A stretch of 64,000 bases of DNA, from contig NC_014378.1 of NCBI RefSeq assembly GCF_000144695.1, forward strand, positions 904,781-968,780, written 5' to 3'. Each line of letters begins with the position of its first letter. Position 1 is the stretch's first letter. The position numbers and the translations under genes are program-made. Shown here one piece after another: positions 24,949 through 34,103 of the stretch. The DNA is from Acetohalobium arabaticum DSM 5501 (GTDB lineage: Bacteria > Bacillota > Halanaerobiia > Halobacteroidales > Acetohalobiaceae). Below the pieces are notes generated by a model that saw only the letters and a program-made list of their open reading frames with translations, had not been told where the DNA came from and made no database searches.

Positions 24949-25869
24949 ATGAAAAAGTTATTTAACAAGAAATTGGTGGTCTTAGTAAGTCTTGTAGCAT
25001 TAGTAGGAATAGTTGCAGTAGGATGTGGTGGAAATCAGCAGAGTCAGGGAGATTATGTACAGGTTAAAGGTTCTGATACAATGGTAAATATGGTACAGGT
25101 TCTATCAGAGAAGTATATGGGTGAAAAAGAAGATGCTTCTATTTCAGTAACCGGCGGCGGTTCCGGAACAGGAATTGCAGCTTTGATTAATGATAAAGTG
25201 GATATAGCCAATGCTTCACGAATAATGAAGGATGAAGAGATTCAACAGGCTAAGGATAATGGAGTTGAGCCTAAGCGATTTGTTATTGGAATGGATGGCT
25301 TAGCAGTAGTGGTTAATGGAGAGAACTCTATTAAAGATTTAACAGTTGAAGAGATAGGTAAGATCTTTAGAGGCGATATTACTAACTGGAAAGAAATCGG
25401 CGGTCCGGATAAGGAAATTTCATTATATGGTCGTCAGAGTAATTCCGGTACTTTTGTTTATTTCAAGGATAATGTTTTAGAAAGTGATTATTCTGCAGAC
25501 ATGAAGCGGATGAATGGTAATGCTCAGATTGTAGAAGCAATTAAAGAAGATAAGGCTGGAATCGGTTATGTTGGAATCGGCTATGTTGTAAAGGATGGTG
25601 AAGTTATAGACGGCTTAAATGTCTTAAATGTAGCCAAGGATGCTGATGCAAAGGCGGCTAGTCCTCTGAAACCGGAGAATGTAAAGACAGGAGCTTATCC
25701 ACTGGCTAGACCTTTAAATCAATATACTAACGGAAAGCCGACAGGGGCTATACTGGACTTTATTAAGTATGAATTGAGCGAAGAAGGACAGAAGATAGCA
25801 GTTGAAGAAGGCTTCTATCCTGTAAGCCCTGAGTTCAAAAAGATTAATCAGAAGAATTTAACTGACTAA
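24949..25869 (+). CDS. pstS: Phosphate-binding lipoprotein PstS, second copy
   Basis: High-affinity phosphate receptor anchored as a lipoprotein: signal peptide with lipobox VAVGC (C26). The mature part has VKGSDTMVNMVQVLSEKY, VTGGGSGTGIAALIND, YGRQSNSGTFVYF and KAGIGYVGIGYV. It is the first gene of the pstSCAB-phoU operon, although a 408-bp MITE-like repeat now separates it from pstC. Confidence 0.95.
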   Translation: MKKLFNKKLVVLVSLVALVGIVAVGCGGNQQSQGDYVQVKGSDTMVNMVQVLSEKYMGEKEDASISVTGGGSGTGIAALINDKVDIANASRIMKDEEIQQAKDNGVEPKRFVIGMDGLAVVVNGENSIKDLTVEEIGKIFRGDITNWKEIGGPDKEISLYGRQSNSGTFVYFKDNVLESDYSADMKRMNGNAQIVEAIKEDKAGIGYVGIGYVVKDGEVIDGLNVLNVAKDADAKAASPLKPENVKTGAYPLARPLNQYTNGKPTGAILDFIKYELSEEGQKIAVEEGFYPVSPEFKKINQKNLTD

Positions 25870-25897
25870 TCATGAATGAGTATCAACTTAAGCTAAA

Positions 25898-26305
25898 TTG
25901 ATATAATGTTGCAGTTTTGTACTTTTATGATATTGCAAGAATAGTCAATATGTATCCGCCGCTTGCCGTTCGTTCGACATCCTGTCTCACTCACTCTCAA
26001 AAACTGACTCTCCACCATCCGTGGTTTCGAGTCAGTTTTAAGAGTCGCTCTGGACACATATTGACTATTTGTAGCACAGAAATTTCATTAATTTGGTTTT
26101 AAACGCTTCTTCAGATAATTTTGCACAATGTAGTTGATATCTTGCAACAAGCGACTTTAAAGCAGCCCCATAAGAGAAAATAATTAACATATAAAGTAGG
26201 TTCTTTTTTTAATTGTATCTCTAAGATTAGTTTATTGCTAGTTGATTAGGGCTGATTTTCGGAGCGTTTGCAAGATATCAACTTTAAACTGCAACAATAT
26301 ATCAA
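25898..26305. mobile_element. MITE-like palindromic repeat, copy 1
   Basis: A 408-bp non-coding element, virtually identical to 54481-54888; only a dinucleotide near base 42 differs. The ends are inverted repeats: TTGATATAATGTTGCAGTTT against TTGATATATTGTTGCAGTTT (19/20). Three internal inverted repeats are nested: 25940-25957 with 26052-26069 (17/18), 26000-26010 with 26029-26039 (11/11), and 26132-26147 with 26268-26283 (16/16). A 61-codon frame inside looks spurious. No target duplication is clear. It sits within the pst operon. Confidence 0.8.
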
Positions 26306-26389
26306 ATTTATGTAAAACAAAGTTGATCTGAAGCCTGATGAAATATCTTCAGTTATTTGCTGGTGAGTTTGTAAGGAGGAGTGGTTTAA

Positions 26390-27280
26390 TTGAAGAAAAA
26401 GGGAAGTTTATCCAGACTGAAGGAAAAGGGGATTGAATTATTTTTTTTTGGTAATGGTATTTTAGCTATTATTATTCTGATTGGTATCTTTTATCTGTTA
26501 GTAAGTGAAGGACTTCCTATGTTTGAAGAAGTCGGTTTTAAAGAATTTCTAACTTCGACTCGCTGGAATCCAACATCTTCTAATCCAGGTTATGGAATAC
26601 TTAGTTTAATAGTAAGTACTCTGTTGGTAACTATCGGATCATTGATTTTTTCTGTTCCTTTAGGAATAGCCTGTGCTGCCTATTTGGCTGAGGTGGCTGA
26701 TTCCAGAGTTAGAGAAGCTTTAAAGCCAGTAATTGAAATTTTAGCCGGGATTCCATCAGTAGTAATTGGATTTTTGGGGATTGTATTAGTAGGTCCAATG
26801 ATTGCTGATCTATTTAATCTAAGTAATGGTCTAAATGCTATTAATGGTTCTATTTTACTGGGGATTATGGCTTTACCGACGATTATCAGTATTTCAGAGG
26901 ATGCAATTTCGGCAGTACCGGAAGAGTATAAAGAGGCTTCACTGGCTTTAGGTGCCAACAGATGGCATACATTGATTAAGGTTGTTCTTCCGGCGGCATT
27001 ATCCGGAATAACAGCAGCAGTTATGCTGGGAATGGGACGGGCTATCGGTGAGACAATGGCAGTTTTAATGGCTACCGGTAATGCTCCTGCTCTACCAGGG
27101 AGTATATTCGATTCTGTTCGGACCATGACTGCTACTATTGCTGTGGAATTAGGAGAAGTGCCTTACAACACTACCCATTATTATTCGTTATTTGCTATTG
27201 GATTAGTCTTATTTGTAATGACTTTCATTGTTAATCTAGTATCTGATATAGTCCTCCATAAATACGGGGAGGGTCAGTAA
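26390..27280 (+). CDS. pstC: Phosphate ABC transporter permease PstC
   Basis: Inner-membrane permease of the Pst system: 296 residues, six predicted TM helices. It has the permease signature ALGANRWHTLIKVVLPAALSG near residue 185 and AGIPSVVIGFLG near 120. The start is TTG 26390 after the strong SD AAGGAGGAG. It overlaps pstA by one base. Confidence 0.94.
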   Translation: MKKKGSLSRLKEKGIELFFFGNGILAIIILIGIFYLLVSEGLPMFEEVGFKEFLTSTRWNPTSSNPGYGILSLIVSTLLVTIGSLIFSVPLGIACAAYLAEVADSRVREALKPVIEILAGIPSVVIGFLGIVLVGPMIADLFNLSNGLNAINGSILLGIMALPTIISISEDAISAVPEEYKEASLALGANRWHTLIKVVLPAALSGITAAVMLGMGRAIGETMAVLMATGNAPALPGSIFDSVRTMTATIAVELGEVPYNTTHYYSLFAIGLVLFVMTFIVNLVSDIVLHKYGEGQ

Positions 27281-28131
27281 TGAAAACAAATGAATTGAAG
27301 CAGAAGATAGGATTTGGGATTTTGAGGCTATCTGCACTGGTGATTTTATTGATTTTAGGTACTATATTATATGATATTATAAGTAAGGGTATTGGTGTTA
27401 TAAATTGGGGATTTATTACTGAGGCCCCTAAACAGGGTATGACAGCAGGCGGTATCTGGCCGGCTATTGTAGGTACCTTTTTGGTAACTTTAATTACTGC
27501 TGCTGTAGCTATTCCGTTAGGTATTTTTGCTGCTATTTACTTAAATGAATATGCTAATCAGGGAAAGATAACTAGATTGATTAGAATGTCTATTAGGAAT
27601 CTAGCCGGAGTACCGTCTATAGTTTATGGCCTCTTTGGTTTAGCTTTTTTTGTAAATATCTTAGGTTTAGGAACTTCAGTCTTATCTGCGGGATTGACTT
27701 TAGGATTAATGACACTGCCCGTAACAATTACTGCCAGTGAAGAAGCACTTAAAGCAGTACCTGATGCTTACCGTCAAGGAGCTTTGGCACTAGGGGCTTC
27801 TAAATGGTATAGCATTAGAACCAATGTATTGCCCCATGCGATTCCTGGAATCTTGACGGGAACGATCTTAGGTTTAGCCAGAGCAGCCGGCGAAACAGCA
27901 CCTATTCTATTTACTGGTGCAGCCTTCTTTTTACCATTTCTACCGAAGTCGCTTTCAAGCCAGTTTATGGCTCTACCGTATCATCTCTATATTATGGCTA
28001 CCCAACACCATGATATAGCCCAGGTAAGGCCTTTAGCCTATGGTACTGCTTTGGTATTAATTACATTAGTTTTAGCTATGAATTTAATTGCTATTTTGTT
28101 ACGATTCTGGCTGCGTAAAAAGAAAGAATAG
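27280..28131 (+). CDS. pstA: Phosphate ABC transporter permease PstA
   Basis: Partner permease of PstC: 283 residues with about six TM helices, AGVPSIVYGLFGLAFF near 110 and the coupling-loop signature ALGASKWYSIRTNVLPHA near 170. The ATG overlaps the pstC stop (TAATG), so the pair is translationally coupled. Confidence 0.94.
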   Translation: MKTNELKQKIGFGILRLSALVILLILGTILYDIISKGIGVINWGFITEAPKQGMTAGGIWPAIVGTFLVTLITAAVAIPLGIFAAIYLNEYANQGKITRLIRMSIRNLAGVPSIVYGLFGLAFFVNILGLGTSVLSAGLTLGLMTLPVTITASEEALKAVPDAYRQGALALGASKWYSIRTNVLPHAIPGILTGTILGLARAAGETAPILFTGAAFFLPFLPKSLSSQFMALPYHLYIMATQHHDIAQVRPLAYGTALVLITLVLAMNLIAILLRFWLRKKKE

Positions 28132-28158
28132 CCTTTAATGTAGAGGAGGAAAGAATAA

Positions 28159-28935
28159 ATGGTTGAGGAAGTAAATAATAATTCAGAAAAGATTGTAGTT
28201 GAAGATCTAGATTTTTATTATGATGACTTTCAGGCTTTAGAGGATGTTACATTAAGAGTTCCGCCTAATCAGGTAACTGCTTTAATTGGACCGTCCGGCT
28301 GTGGAAAGTCGACCTTTTTAAGGACTCTAAACCGGATGAATGATTTAATTGAAGGTACCAAAGTAGAAGGAACTGTCTTAATTGACGGAAAAGATATATA
28401 TCAAGAGGACCTGGATGTAGTTAGTCTCCGCAAGAGAGTAGGAATGGTCTTTCAGGAGCCCAATCCCTTTCCAAAATCAATCTATAATAATGTAGCTTAT
28501 GGACCTAAAGCCCATGGTATTAAAGATAAGGCTGAATTGGATGAGATAGTAGAGGAAAGTTTAAAGCGGGCTGCTCTATGGGATGAAGTTAATGATAGAC
28601 TGGATAAGTCAGCCATTGGTATCTCAGGCGGACAGCAGCAGCGGTTATGTATCGCCCGGGCATTAGCAGTCAATCCTGATATACTCCTAATGGATGAGCC
28701 TACTTCAGCTTTAGACCCAGTAGCGACAGCCAAGATTGAAGAATTGGTTGAGGAGTTAAAGAAGAACTATACAGTAGTGATTGTAACTCACAGTATGCAG
28801 CAGGCAGCCAGAATCTCAGATCATACAGCCTTCTTCTTGACAGGAGAGGTAGTGGAGACTGGACCAACAGAGAAGATATTCGAAAGACCAGAAGACCAGC
28901 GGACTGAGGATTATATTACTGGACGATTTGGTTAA
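28159..28935 (+). CDS. pstB: Phosphate ABC transporter ATP-binding protein PstB
   Basis: ATPase of the Pst transporter, 258 residues. Walker A is GPSGCGKST, the Q-loop is [16 protein letters not shown] (a PstB hallmark), the signature is [16 protein letters not shown], Walker B is [13 protein letters not shown] and the H-loop is [17 protein letters not shown]. Follows pstA by 27 bases. Confidence 0.96.
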   Translation: MVEEVNNNSEKIVVEDLDFYYDDFQALEDVTLRVPPNQVTALIGPSGCGKSTFLRTLNRMNDLIEGTKVEGTVLIDGKDIYQEDLDVVSLRKRVGMVFQEPNPFPKSIYNNVAYGPKAHGIKDKAELDEIVEESLKRAALWDEVNDRLDKSAIGISGGQQQRLCIARALAVNPDILLMDEPTSALDPVATAKIEELVEELKKNYTVVIVTHSMQQAARISDHTAFFLTGEVVETGPTEKIFERPEDQRTEDYITGRFG

Positions 28936-28965
28936 TTAATATTTATACTAAAGAGGGGGTAAAAT

Positions 28966-29616
28966 ATGGTGAGATCTAATTTCAATCAGGAGTTAGAAGA
29001 ATTAAACCAGAAACTTTTAAAGATGGGAAGTATGGTAGAGGAAGCAATCCATAAATCAGTAACTTCTTTAGCAGAAAAGGATGTAGAGTTAGCCGAAGAA
29101 GTAATGGAGAATGATGATCTGATTGATGAGGCTGAAGTTGAGATCGAAAAGAGATGTATTAAGTTAATTGCTCTTCAGCAGCCAGTGGCCAAAGATTTGA
29201 GAACTATCGGTATGATTTCAAAGATCATTACTGATTTAGAGAGAATGGGTGATTTGGCTTATAATATTGCTCGCATTACTACTGAAATAGCTGGGGAGAG
29301 TTTAATCAAACCATTGGTTGATATTCCTCATATGACGAGAATTACTCAGGATATGGTTCGGGAATCTTTAGATGCATTTGTTAATCTTGATTCAGAGAAG
29401 GCCTATGAAGTAGCTGAAATGGATGATGAAGTGGATCGAATTAATGAGCAGATTTTGCGTGAATTATTAACTTATATGATGGAGGATGCATCAACTATCA
29501 GTCAGGCTACTCGTTTAATGTTTGTAGGTAGATATTTAGAAAGAATTGCTGACCATGCTACTAATATCTGTGAACGGATTATCTATATGGTAACTGGAGA
29601 ACGAGAAGAGCTATAG
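28966..29616 (+). CDS. phoU: Phosphate signalling protein PhoU
   Basis: Regulator linking PstB activity to PhoR. It has 216 residues forming two three-helix bundles, each with the PhoU metal motif: ERMGDLAYNIA near residue 88 and ERIADHATNICE near 193. SD AAGAGGGGG precedes ATG 28966. Last gene of the pst operon, with a terminator directly after. Confidence 0.95.
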   Translation: MVRSNFNQELEELNQKLLKMGSMVEEAIHKSVTSLAEKDVELAEEVMENDDLIDEAEVEIEKRCIKLIALQQPVAKDLRTIGMISKIITDLERMGDLAYNIARITTEIAGESLIKPLVDIPHMTRITQDMVRESLDAFVNLDSEKAYEVAEMDDEVDRINEQILRELLTYMMEDASTISQATRLMFVGRYLERIADHATNICERIIYMVTGEREEL

Positions 29617-29639
29617 TTTAATATTATTAATCTAGTAAG

Positions 29640-29672
29640 CCTCCCTGAAATTAATAGGGAGGTTTATTGTTT
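29640..29672 (+). terminator. Terminator of the pst operon
   Basis: CCTCCCT (29640-29646) pairs with AGGGAGG (29656-29662), followed by TTTATTGTTT. Confidence 0.85.
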
Positions 29673-29738
29673 AAAATAAAGGATTCATTTTCTTGATAAA
29701 GAAATATTATAATAGCTAATATATAAGGAATGATATTG

Positions 29739-30650
29739 GTGACAAGAAAGAGAATTAGAAGTAAGGCTGACTCCCAAAAGAATAAATTTGGTGTAACTAA
29801 AATTTTAATGGCTATTATTGCTTTTATTATAGCGCTGTCTGTGGTATTAAATCTATTTTTTCATACTACAGATAAGACAGTACTATCAAAGTATGGTAAG
29901 ATTAGAGATGAATTTAAGACTGAGGGATTATTTGTAAGGAGAGAATCGGTAACGATAGCTCCTATATCAGGAAGGCTGAATTTAAAAGTGGAAGCAAGAA
30001 CTAAGGTACAGGCCAGCACTTTAGTAGCCCAGATTAAGAATAATCGAAGCAAATATAATCTATATAGCTATAACAGCGGCCTTGTAAGTTACCACACCGA
30101 TGGGTTGGAGTCTACTTTACAGCCGGAAAATATAGATGAGCTAACCTATAAACAGTTTCAGAAGCTAGGATATAAGATCCACCGAATACATAATGGAACC
30201 AATGTAAATAACGGTCGACCGATTTTTAAAATTGTTGATAATTTCTTACTTTATTTAGTAACGCCGATTTCTAAAGATAAGAGCCAATTATTTAAGCCTG
30301 GTATGGAAGTAGAGTTTGAACTGCCTCAGAAAACAGAAGATAGATATACAGCCCGGGTGGATAGAATTATTAACAGCCAGAATAAAGATATGTTGGTTCT
30401 GGATGTAAAGAGGTTTATTTCTCTCTTTATGAAATTAAGAAAAACAGAGGTGAATTTAATAAAGTCATCATATAATGGTATTGTAGTCCCTATTACTGCT
30501 TTAGTAAGTAAAGAAGGAAAGACTGGAGTAATGGTAGTTAAAAATGAGCAAGCATCCTTTAAAGAGGTTAAGATTGTAGGTAAGAATCAAAATCAAGCAG
30601 TAATTAAAGGGATAGATGTAGGAGTCAAGATTTTTAAAGATCCAGAATAG
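29739..30650 (+). CDS. HlyD-like membrane-anchored protein, function unknown
   Basis: About 303 residues: a basic N-terminus, one TM helix (~20-40) and an extracytoplasmic part. It resembles the HlyD-like accessory proteins common in Firmicutes near ylm/sep genes, with barrel-like beta segments (VTIAPISGRLNLKVEART; NGIVVPITALV) but no long coiled-coil hairpin. AAGGA (29725-29729) best fits GTG 29739 or TTG 29736; ATG 29730 is too close. It may be co-transcribed with the PhoH gene 12 bases downstream. No specific export partner is seen. Confidence 0.6.
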   Translation: MTRKRIRSKADSQKNKFGVTKILMAIIAFIIALSVVLNLFFHTTDKTVLSKYGKIRDEFKTEGLFVRRESVTIAPISGRLNLKVEARTKVQASTLVAQIKNNRSKYNLYSYNSGLVSYHTDGLESTLQPENIDELTYKQFQKLGYKIHRIHNGTNVNNGRPIFKIVDNFLLYLVTPISKDKSQLFKPGMEVEFELPQKTEDRYTARVDRIINSQNKDMLVLDVKRFISLFMKLRKTEVNLIKSSYNGIVVPITALVSKEGKTGVMVVKNEQASFKEVKIVGKNQNQAVIKGIDVGVKIFKDPE

Positions 30651-30662
30651 GAGGATGGTTAA

Positions 30663-31973
30663 ATGAAAAAGACTTATGTGTTAGATACTAATGTTTTACT
30701 TCATGATCCGGGTGCTCTCTTCGCTTTTGATGATAATGATATAATCATTCCTATTGTAGTGATTGAAGAGATAGATGCACAGAAGAAGCGCCAGAATTCT
30801 ATTGGAAGAAGTGCTAGGCAGGTGTCCCGTTATTTGGATGATTTGCGGGAAAAAGGAGAGCTGTATAAAGGAGTTGAGCTCCGACAAGGCGGTACTTTAA
30901 AGATTGAACTGAATCATCAGATGCTTGATCAGCTTCCTTTGAGTTTAAGTGAAGAAAAGGCTGATAATAGAATTCTGTCTACTGCTATGGGCTTGGATGA
31001 AGACAGTGAAGTAAACAAACCAATTATTCTGGTAACTAAAGATATAAATATGCGGGTTAAGTCCGATGCTTTAGGGATTAAGGCTGAAGATTATGAAACC
31101 AATAAAATTAATATTGAGGAGCTGTATTCTGGATTATCTACTGTAAAAGTAGATCCTGAGTTAATAGATCAGTTCTATTCGGAAGAAGAGCTGGAGCTTG
31201 AACAGGACTTCTATCCTAATCAATTCATCTTACTGGAGGATAATGTAGGAGGTTCTCAGTCTGCTCTCTGTAGATATGATGATGAAAGGAATCTGCTGCG
31301 TCCGTTGATCTTCCAGGGAACAGATACTTGGGGTATAACTCCTCGGAATAAAGAACAGCAGTGTGCTTTTGATATGTTATTGAATGATGAAATTAAGTTA
31401 ATTACCCTAGTAGGTAAGGCCGGAACCGGTAAGACGCTGCTTGCTTTGGCAGTAGGATTAGAAAAAGTAGTAGAGTTAAAAGACTTTAATCGGCTGTTAG
31501 TTACGCGGCCGATTGTGCCGATGGGTAATGATTTAGGTTACCTACCTGGAGATAAAAAAGAAAAACTGCGGCCCTGGATGCAGCCGATCTATGATAATAT
31601 GGAGCTTTTAGTCGGCAGCAGGGACGGCGATGCTGCTGATATGATTCAGAACCTGCAGGATATGAATCTAATTGAGATGGAGGCTCTGACCTATATTCGA
31701 GGCCGGAGTATTCCGCAGCAGTTTATCATAGTTGATGAGGCCCAGAATCTAACGCCGCATGAGATTAAGACAATAATTACGAGAGTAGGCGAAGGAACCA
31801 AAATCATCTTAACCGGTGATCCTTATCAGATAGATAATCCTTATCTGGATAGCAATAGTAATGGTTTGACTTATTTAGCAGAAAGATTTAAGGACCAAAA
31901 GATTGCTGGACATATTACTTTACGCAGTGGAGAACGGTCAGAACTGGCAGAATTGGCTGCTTCAGTTTTATAG
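30663..31973 (+). CDS. PhoH-family PIN-ATPase protein
   Basis: A two-domain protein of 436 residues. The N-terminal PIN-like nuclease domain has acidic motifs VLDTNVLLHDP, VIEEID and LVTKDINMR. The C-terminal PhoH ATPase domain has Walker A GKAGTGKTLLALAVGLE and Walker B FIIVDEAQNLTPHEIK, followed by LTGDPYQIDNPYLD. This architecture (YlaK/PhoH2 type) is linked to RNA unwinding and cleavage in other bacteria. Followed by a strong terminator. Confidence 0.9.
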   Translation: MKKTYVLDTNVLLHDPGALFAFDDNDIIIPIVVIEEIDAQKKRQNSIGRSARQVSRYLDDLREKGELYKGVELRQGGTLKIELNHQMLDQLPLSLSEEKADNRILSTAMGLDEDSEVNKPIILVTKDINMRVKSDALGIKAEDYETNKINIEELYSGLSTVKVDPELIDQFYSEEELELEQDFYPNQFILLEDNVGGSQSALCRYDDERNLLRPLIFQGTDTWGITPRNKEQQCAFDMLLNDEIKLITLVGKAGTGKTLLALAVGLEKVVELKDFNRLLVTRPIVPMGNDLGYLPGDKKEKLRPWMQPIYDNMELLVGSRDGDAADMIQNLQDMNLIEMEALTYIRGRSIPQQFIIVDEAQNLTPHEIKTIITRVGEGTKIILTGDPYQIDNPYLDSNSNGLTYLAERFKDQKIAGHITLRSGERSELAELAASVL

Positions 31974-31975
31974 AA

Positions 31976-32013
31976 AGAAAGCTCCTACTTAAAATTTTAA
32001 GTAGGAGCTTTCT
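31976..32013 (+). terminator. Terminator after the PhoH gene
   Basis: A perfect 19-bp palindrome with no unpaired loop (arm AGAAAGCTCCTACTTAAAA), partly T-rich downstream. It may act in both directions. Confidence 0.75.
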
Positions 32014-32115
32014 GGTTTATTTTGCAGGAATTATTATTAATTTTGTTAAAAATAAATAATAACCAAAAATATTTCACTTTATAATATTTTTAATAAAATA
32101 TAGGGGGAGAAGAAA

Positions 32116-34011
32116 ATTAGATATAAAAAAACATTAATCAAAGAGGCCATAATATTATTCTGTTTAGTAATAGGAGCTATTTATATAAGTTTTAAGAATT
32201 TTTTACTTTTTCATGTTAGTATAGAATTATTCAGTATTATTATTGCCTTTAATATCTTTGTTATTGCTGTAAATGCTTCTGAAATTACTGAGAATAGTAA
32301 TTTCATTTTTTTAGGATTAACTTATGGATTTGTAGGTTTTTTTGATCTGCTTCATACTCTTGCTTATCCAGGAATGGATATCTTAGCAAAAGGTGGTATT
32401 GATTTATCAGCTCAATTATGGATTATTGCTAGGTATATTGAATCTTTTTCTTTATTAGGTTTTGTGTTGTTTTGGTATAAAGATTTTAAAAAGAGTAATA
32501 AAGTAATTTATATTTACATTTTAGTTACAGCTATATTGTTATTGAATATTTTTTATTTGCATACATTTCCTGCTTGTTTTATAGAAAGAATAGGATTAAC
32601 TTCATTTAAAATAATTAGTGAATATATAGTTTCTGGAATATTATTGATAGGAATTATATTATTAGTTACTAACAAACAGAAATTAAATTCAAAAATCTAT
32701 TGGTTTATGTTAGGAGGACTAGGAACAACAATTGGATCTACAATATCTTTAACTTTTTATACAAACCCTTATGATTTTTCAATTATAGTAGGCCATCTTC
32801 TTAAATTAATTTCTTTTTACTTTATTTATAAAGCTATAACTAAAACTAGTTTACAAAAACCTTATCAATCATTATTTTATGAATTAAATAAGACTAAAAA
32901 GAAGTTAGAACAAAAACAGAATAAATTACTTAATGTAGCTAAAGTATTATTTGTAATTGTTAATACCGAAGGAAAAGTGACGTCAATTAATCAGTATGGA
33001 TGTGAAGTTTTAGGATATCAAGAAGAAGAGATTATCGGTAAGGATTGGTGCGATAATTTTGTTGCCATAGAAGATAAGAAAAGAAGTAGAGAAATTGGAA
33101 AGAAATTGGTTGCTGAAAATTTAGAGTCAGTTGAATGTATTGAAAATAATATTATTACCAAAGAAGAAGAAAAAAGAACAATTGCCTGGCGGAACACTAT
33201 ATTAAGAGATGAAGTAGGAAATATTAAAGAAGTATTGGGGGCTGGAATAGATATTACTGACCGAAAAAAATTACAGGAACAGTTAGTGCGTTCTGAAAAA
33301 TTAGCTGAATTAGGTAAACTTGCTTCAGGAATATGTCATGAATTTAATAATCAACTTGCTGGTATGATGGGGCAAATTGATATATTATTATTGAAGAATA
33401 AACAGGATAAAATTAGTTTAACAGCAGATGCAATTGATAGACTTAAGCAGATAAAGTCAAATGGACAACAGGCTAAAAAAATTGCCTATGATCTTATGAA
33501 TATATCTAAACCTAAAAGCGAGAGTATTTCAGCTCATGATATTAAAGAGATAATAGATGAAATATTAAGCATCCAGCAAAGAAAATTAGAGGTAGAAAAT
33601 ATAGAAGTAATTAGAAAATACTCTTCTGTGCCAAAAGTAAAGATGAATTCAGATGAATTGAAACAAATTTTCTTAAATCTAATAATAAATGCTCGCGATG
33701 CTATGGGACCTTATAATGGAGGACAATTAAAAATATCTGTCCAAGAAGTAGATAATGACGAAATTGAAGTAGAGGTTAGTGATACAGGAATAGGCATGGA
33801 TGAGGAAACTAAAAATCAAATATTTAAACCTTTCTTCACTACTAAAGCAGATTTGATTCAAGATAAATTTGATCAGAAAGGAAATGGCTTGGGATTATCA
33901 ATAACAGCAAAGATTATTGAAAAATATAATGGCAGTATTGAGGTGAAGAGTGAAAAAGGAACAGGAACAACTTTTACAATAAGAATACCGACTGTGAACC
34001 TCTCCACCTAA
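32116..34011 (+). CDS. MASE3-PAS histidine kinase with apparent ATT start
   Basis: Membrane sensor kinase. A complete MASE3 sensor (about seven TM helices, motif GFFDLLHTLAYPGM near residue 81) lies in one open frame with the kinase. However, the first ATG (32374) lies inside MASE3. Upstream, GGGGGAG (32103-32109) is correctly spaced for ATT 32116, directly after an in-frame TAG. No ATG, GTG or TTG fits. PAS (~285-390), NtrB-type HisKA with GICHEFNNQLAG, and HATPase (NLIINARDAMG; GIGMDEETK; GNGLGLSI) follow. No response regulator is adjacent. Its sensor is paralogous to the next gene's. Confidence 0.82.
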   Translation: MRYKKTLIKEAIILFCLVIGAIYISFKNFLLFHVSIELFSIIIAFNIFVIAVNASEITENSNFIFLGLTYGFVGFFDLLHTLAYPGMDILAKGGIDLSAQLWIIARYIESFSLLGFVLFWYKDFKKSNKVIYIYILVTAILLLNIFYLHTFPACFIERIGLTSFKIISEYIVSGILLIGIILLVTNKQKLNSKIYWFMLGGLGTTIGSTISLTFYTNPYDFSIIVGHLLKLISFYFIYKAITKTSLQKPYQSLFYELNKTKKKLEQKQNKLLNVAKVLFVIVNTEGKVTSINQYGCEVLGYQEEEIIGKDWCDNFVAIEDKKRSREIGKKLVAENLESVECIENNIITKEEEKRTIAWRNTILRDEVGNIKEVLGAGIDITDRKKLQEQLVRSEKLAELGKLASGICHEFNNQLAGMMGQIDILLLKNKQDKISLTADAIDRLKQIKSNGQQAKKIAYDLMNISKPKSESISAHDIKEIIDEILSIQQRKLEVENIEVIRKYSSVPKVKMNSDELKQIFLNLIINARDAMGPYNGGQLKISVQEVDNDEIEVEVSDTGIGMDEETKNQIFKPFFTTKADLIQDKFDQKGNGLGLSITAKIIEKYNGSIEVKSEKGTGTTFTIRIPTVNLST

Positions 34012-34038
34012 ATCTGTGATTTAGGTGGAGAGGTTCAC
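33994..34038. repeat. Perfect 21-bp inverted repeat at the kinase 3' end
   Basis: GTGAACCTCTCCACCTAAAT plus C, a TGT loop, then the exact complement ending in GGTTCAC. The kinase stop codon lies inside the left arm. No T-run follows, so it is a poor intrinsic terminator. The GGTTCAC end matches the last seven bases of the tnpB elements in this window, hinting at a REP/PATE-like derivative; this is inference. Confidence 0.7.
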
Positions 34039-34103
34039 TCAATGTTTCAAAATATATTTAAGCATAATTAATAAATTTTTTTGATAACTAAGGAGGAAGA
34101 TTA

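Noticed and set aside
25917-26102. 61-codon frame inside the MITE-like repeat (also at 54500-54685)
   Set aside because: No SD, no domain, composition dictated by the palindromic DNA; treated as spurious.
25870-26389. Target-site duplication around the MITE copies
   Set aside because: Flanks (CTAAA/ATTTA and ATTAAA/TATTAC) show no convincing direct repeat, so none is claimed.
26680-27126. Long antisense frame inside pstC (and similar ones inside cobQ, pstB, pyrC and others)
   Set aside because: Shadow frames of real genes with low-complexity Ser/Ile-rich translations and no SD.
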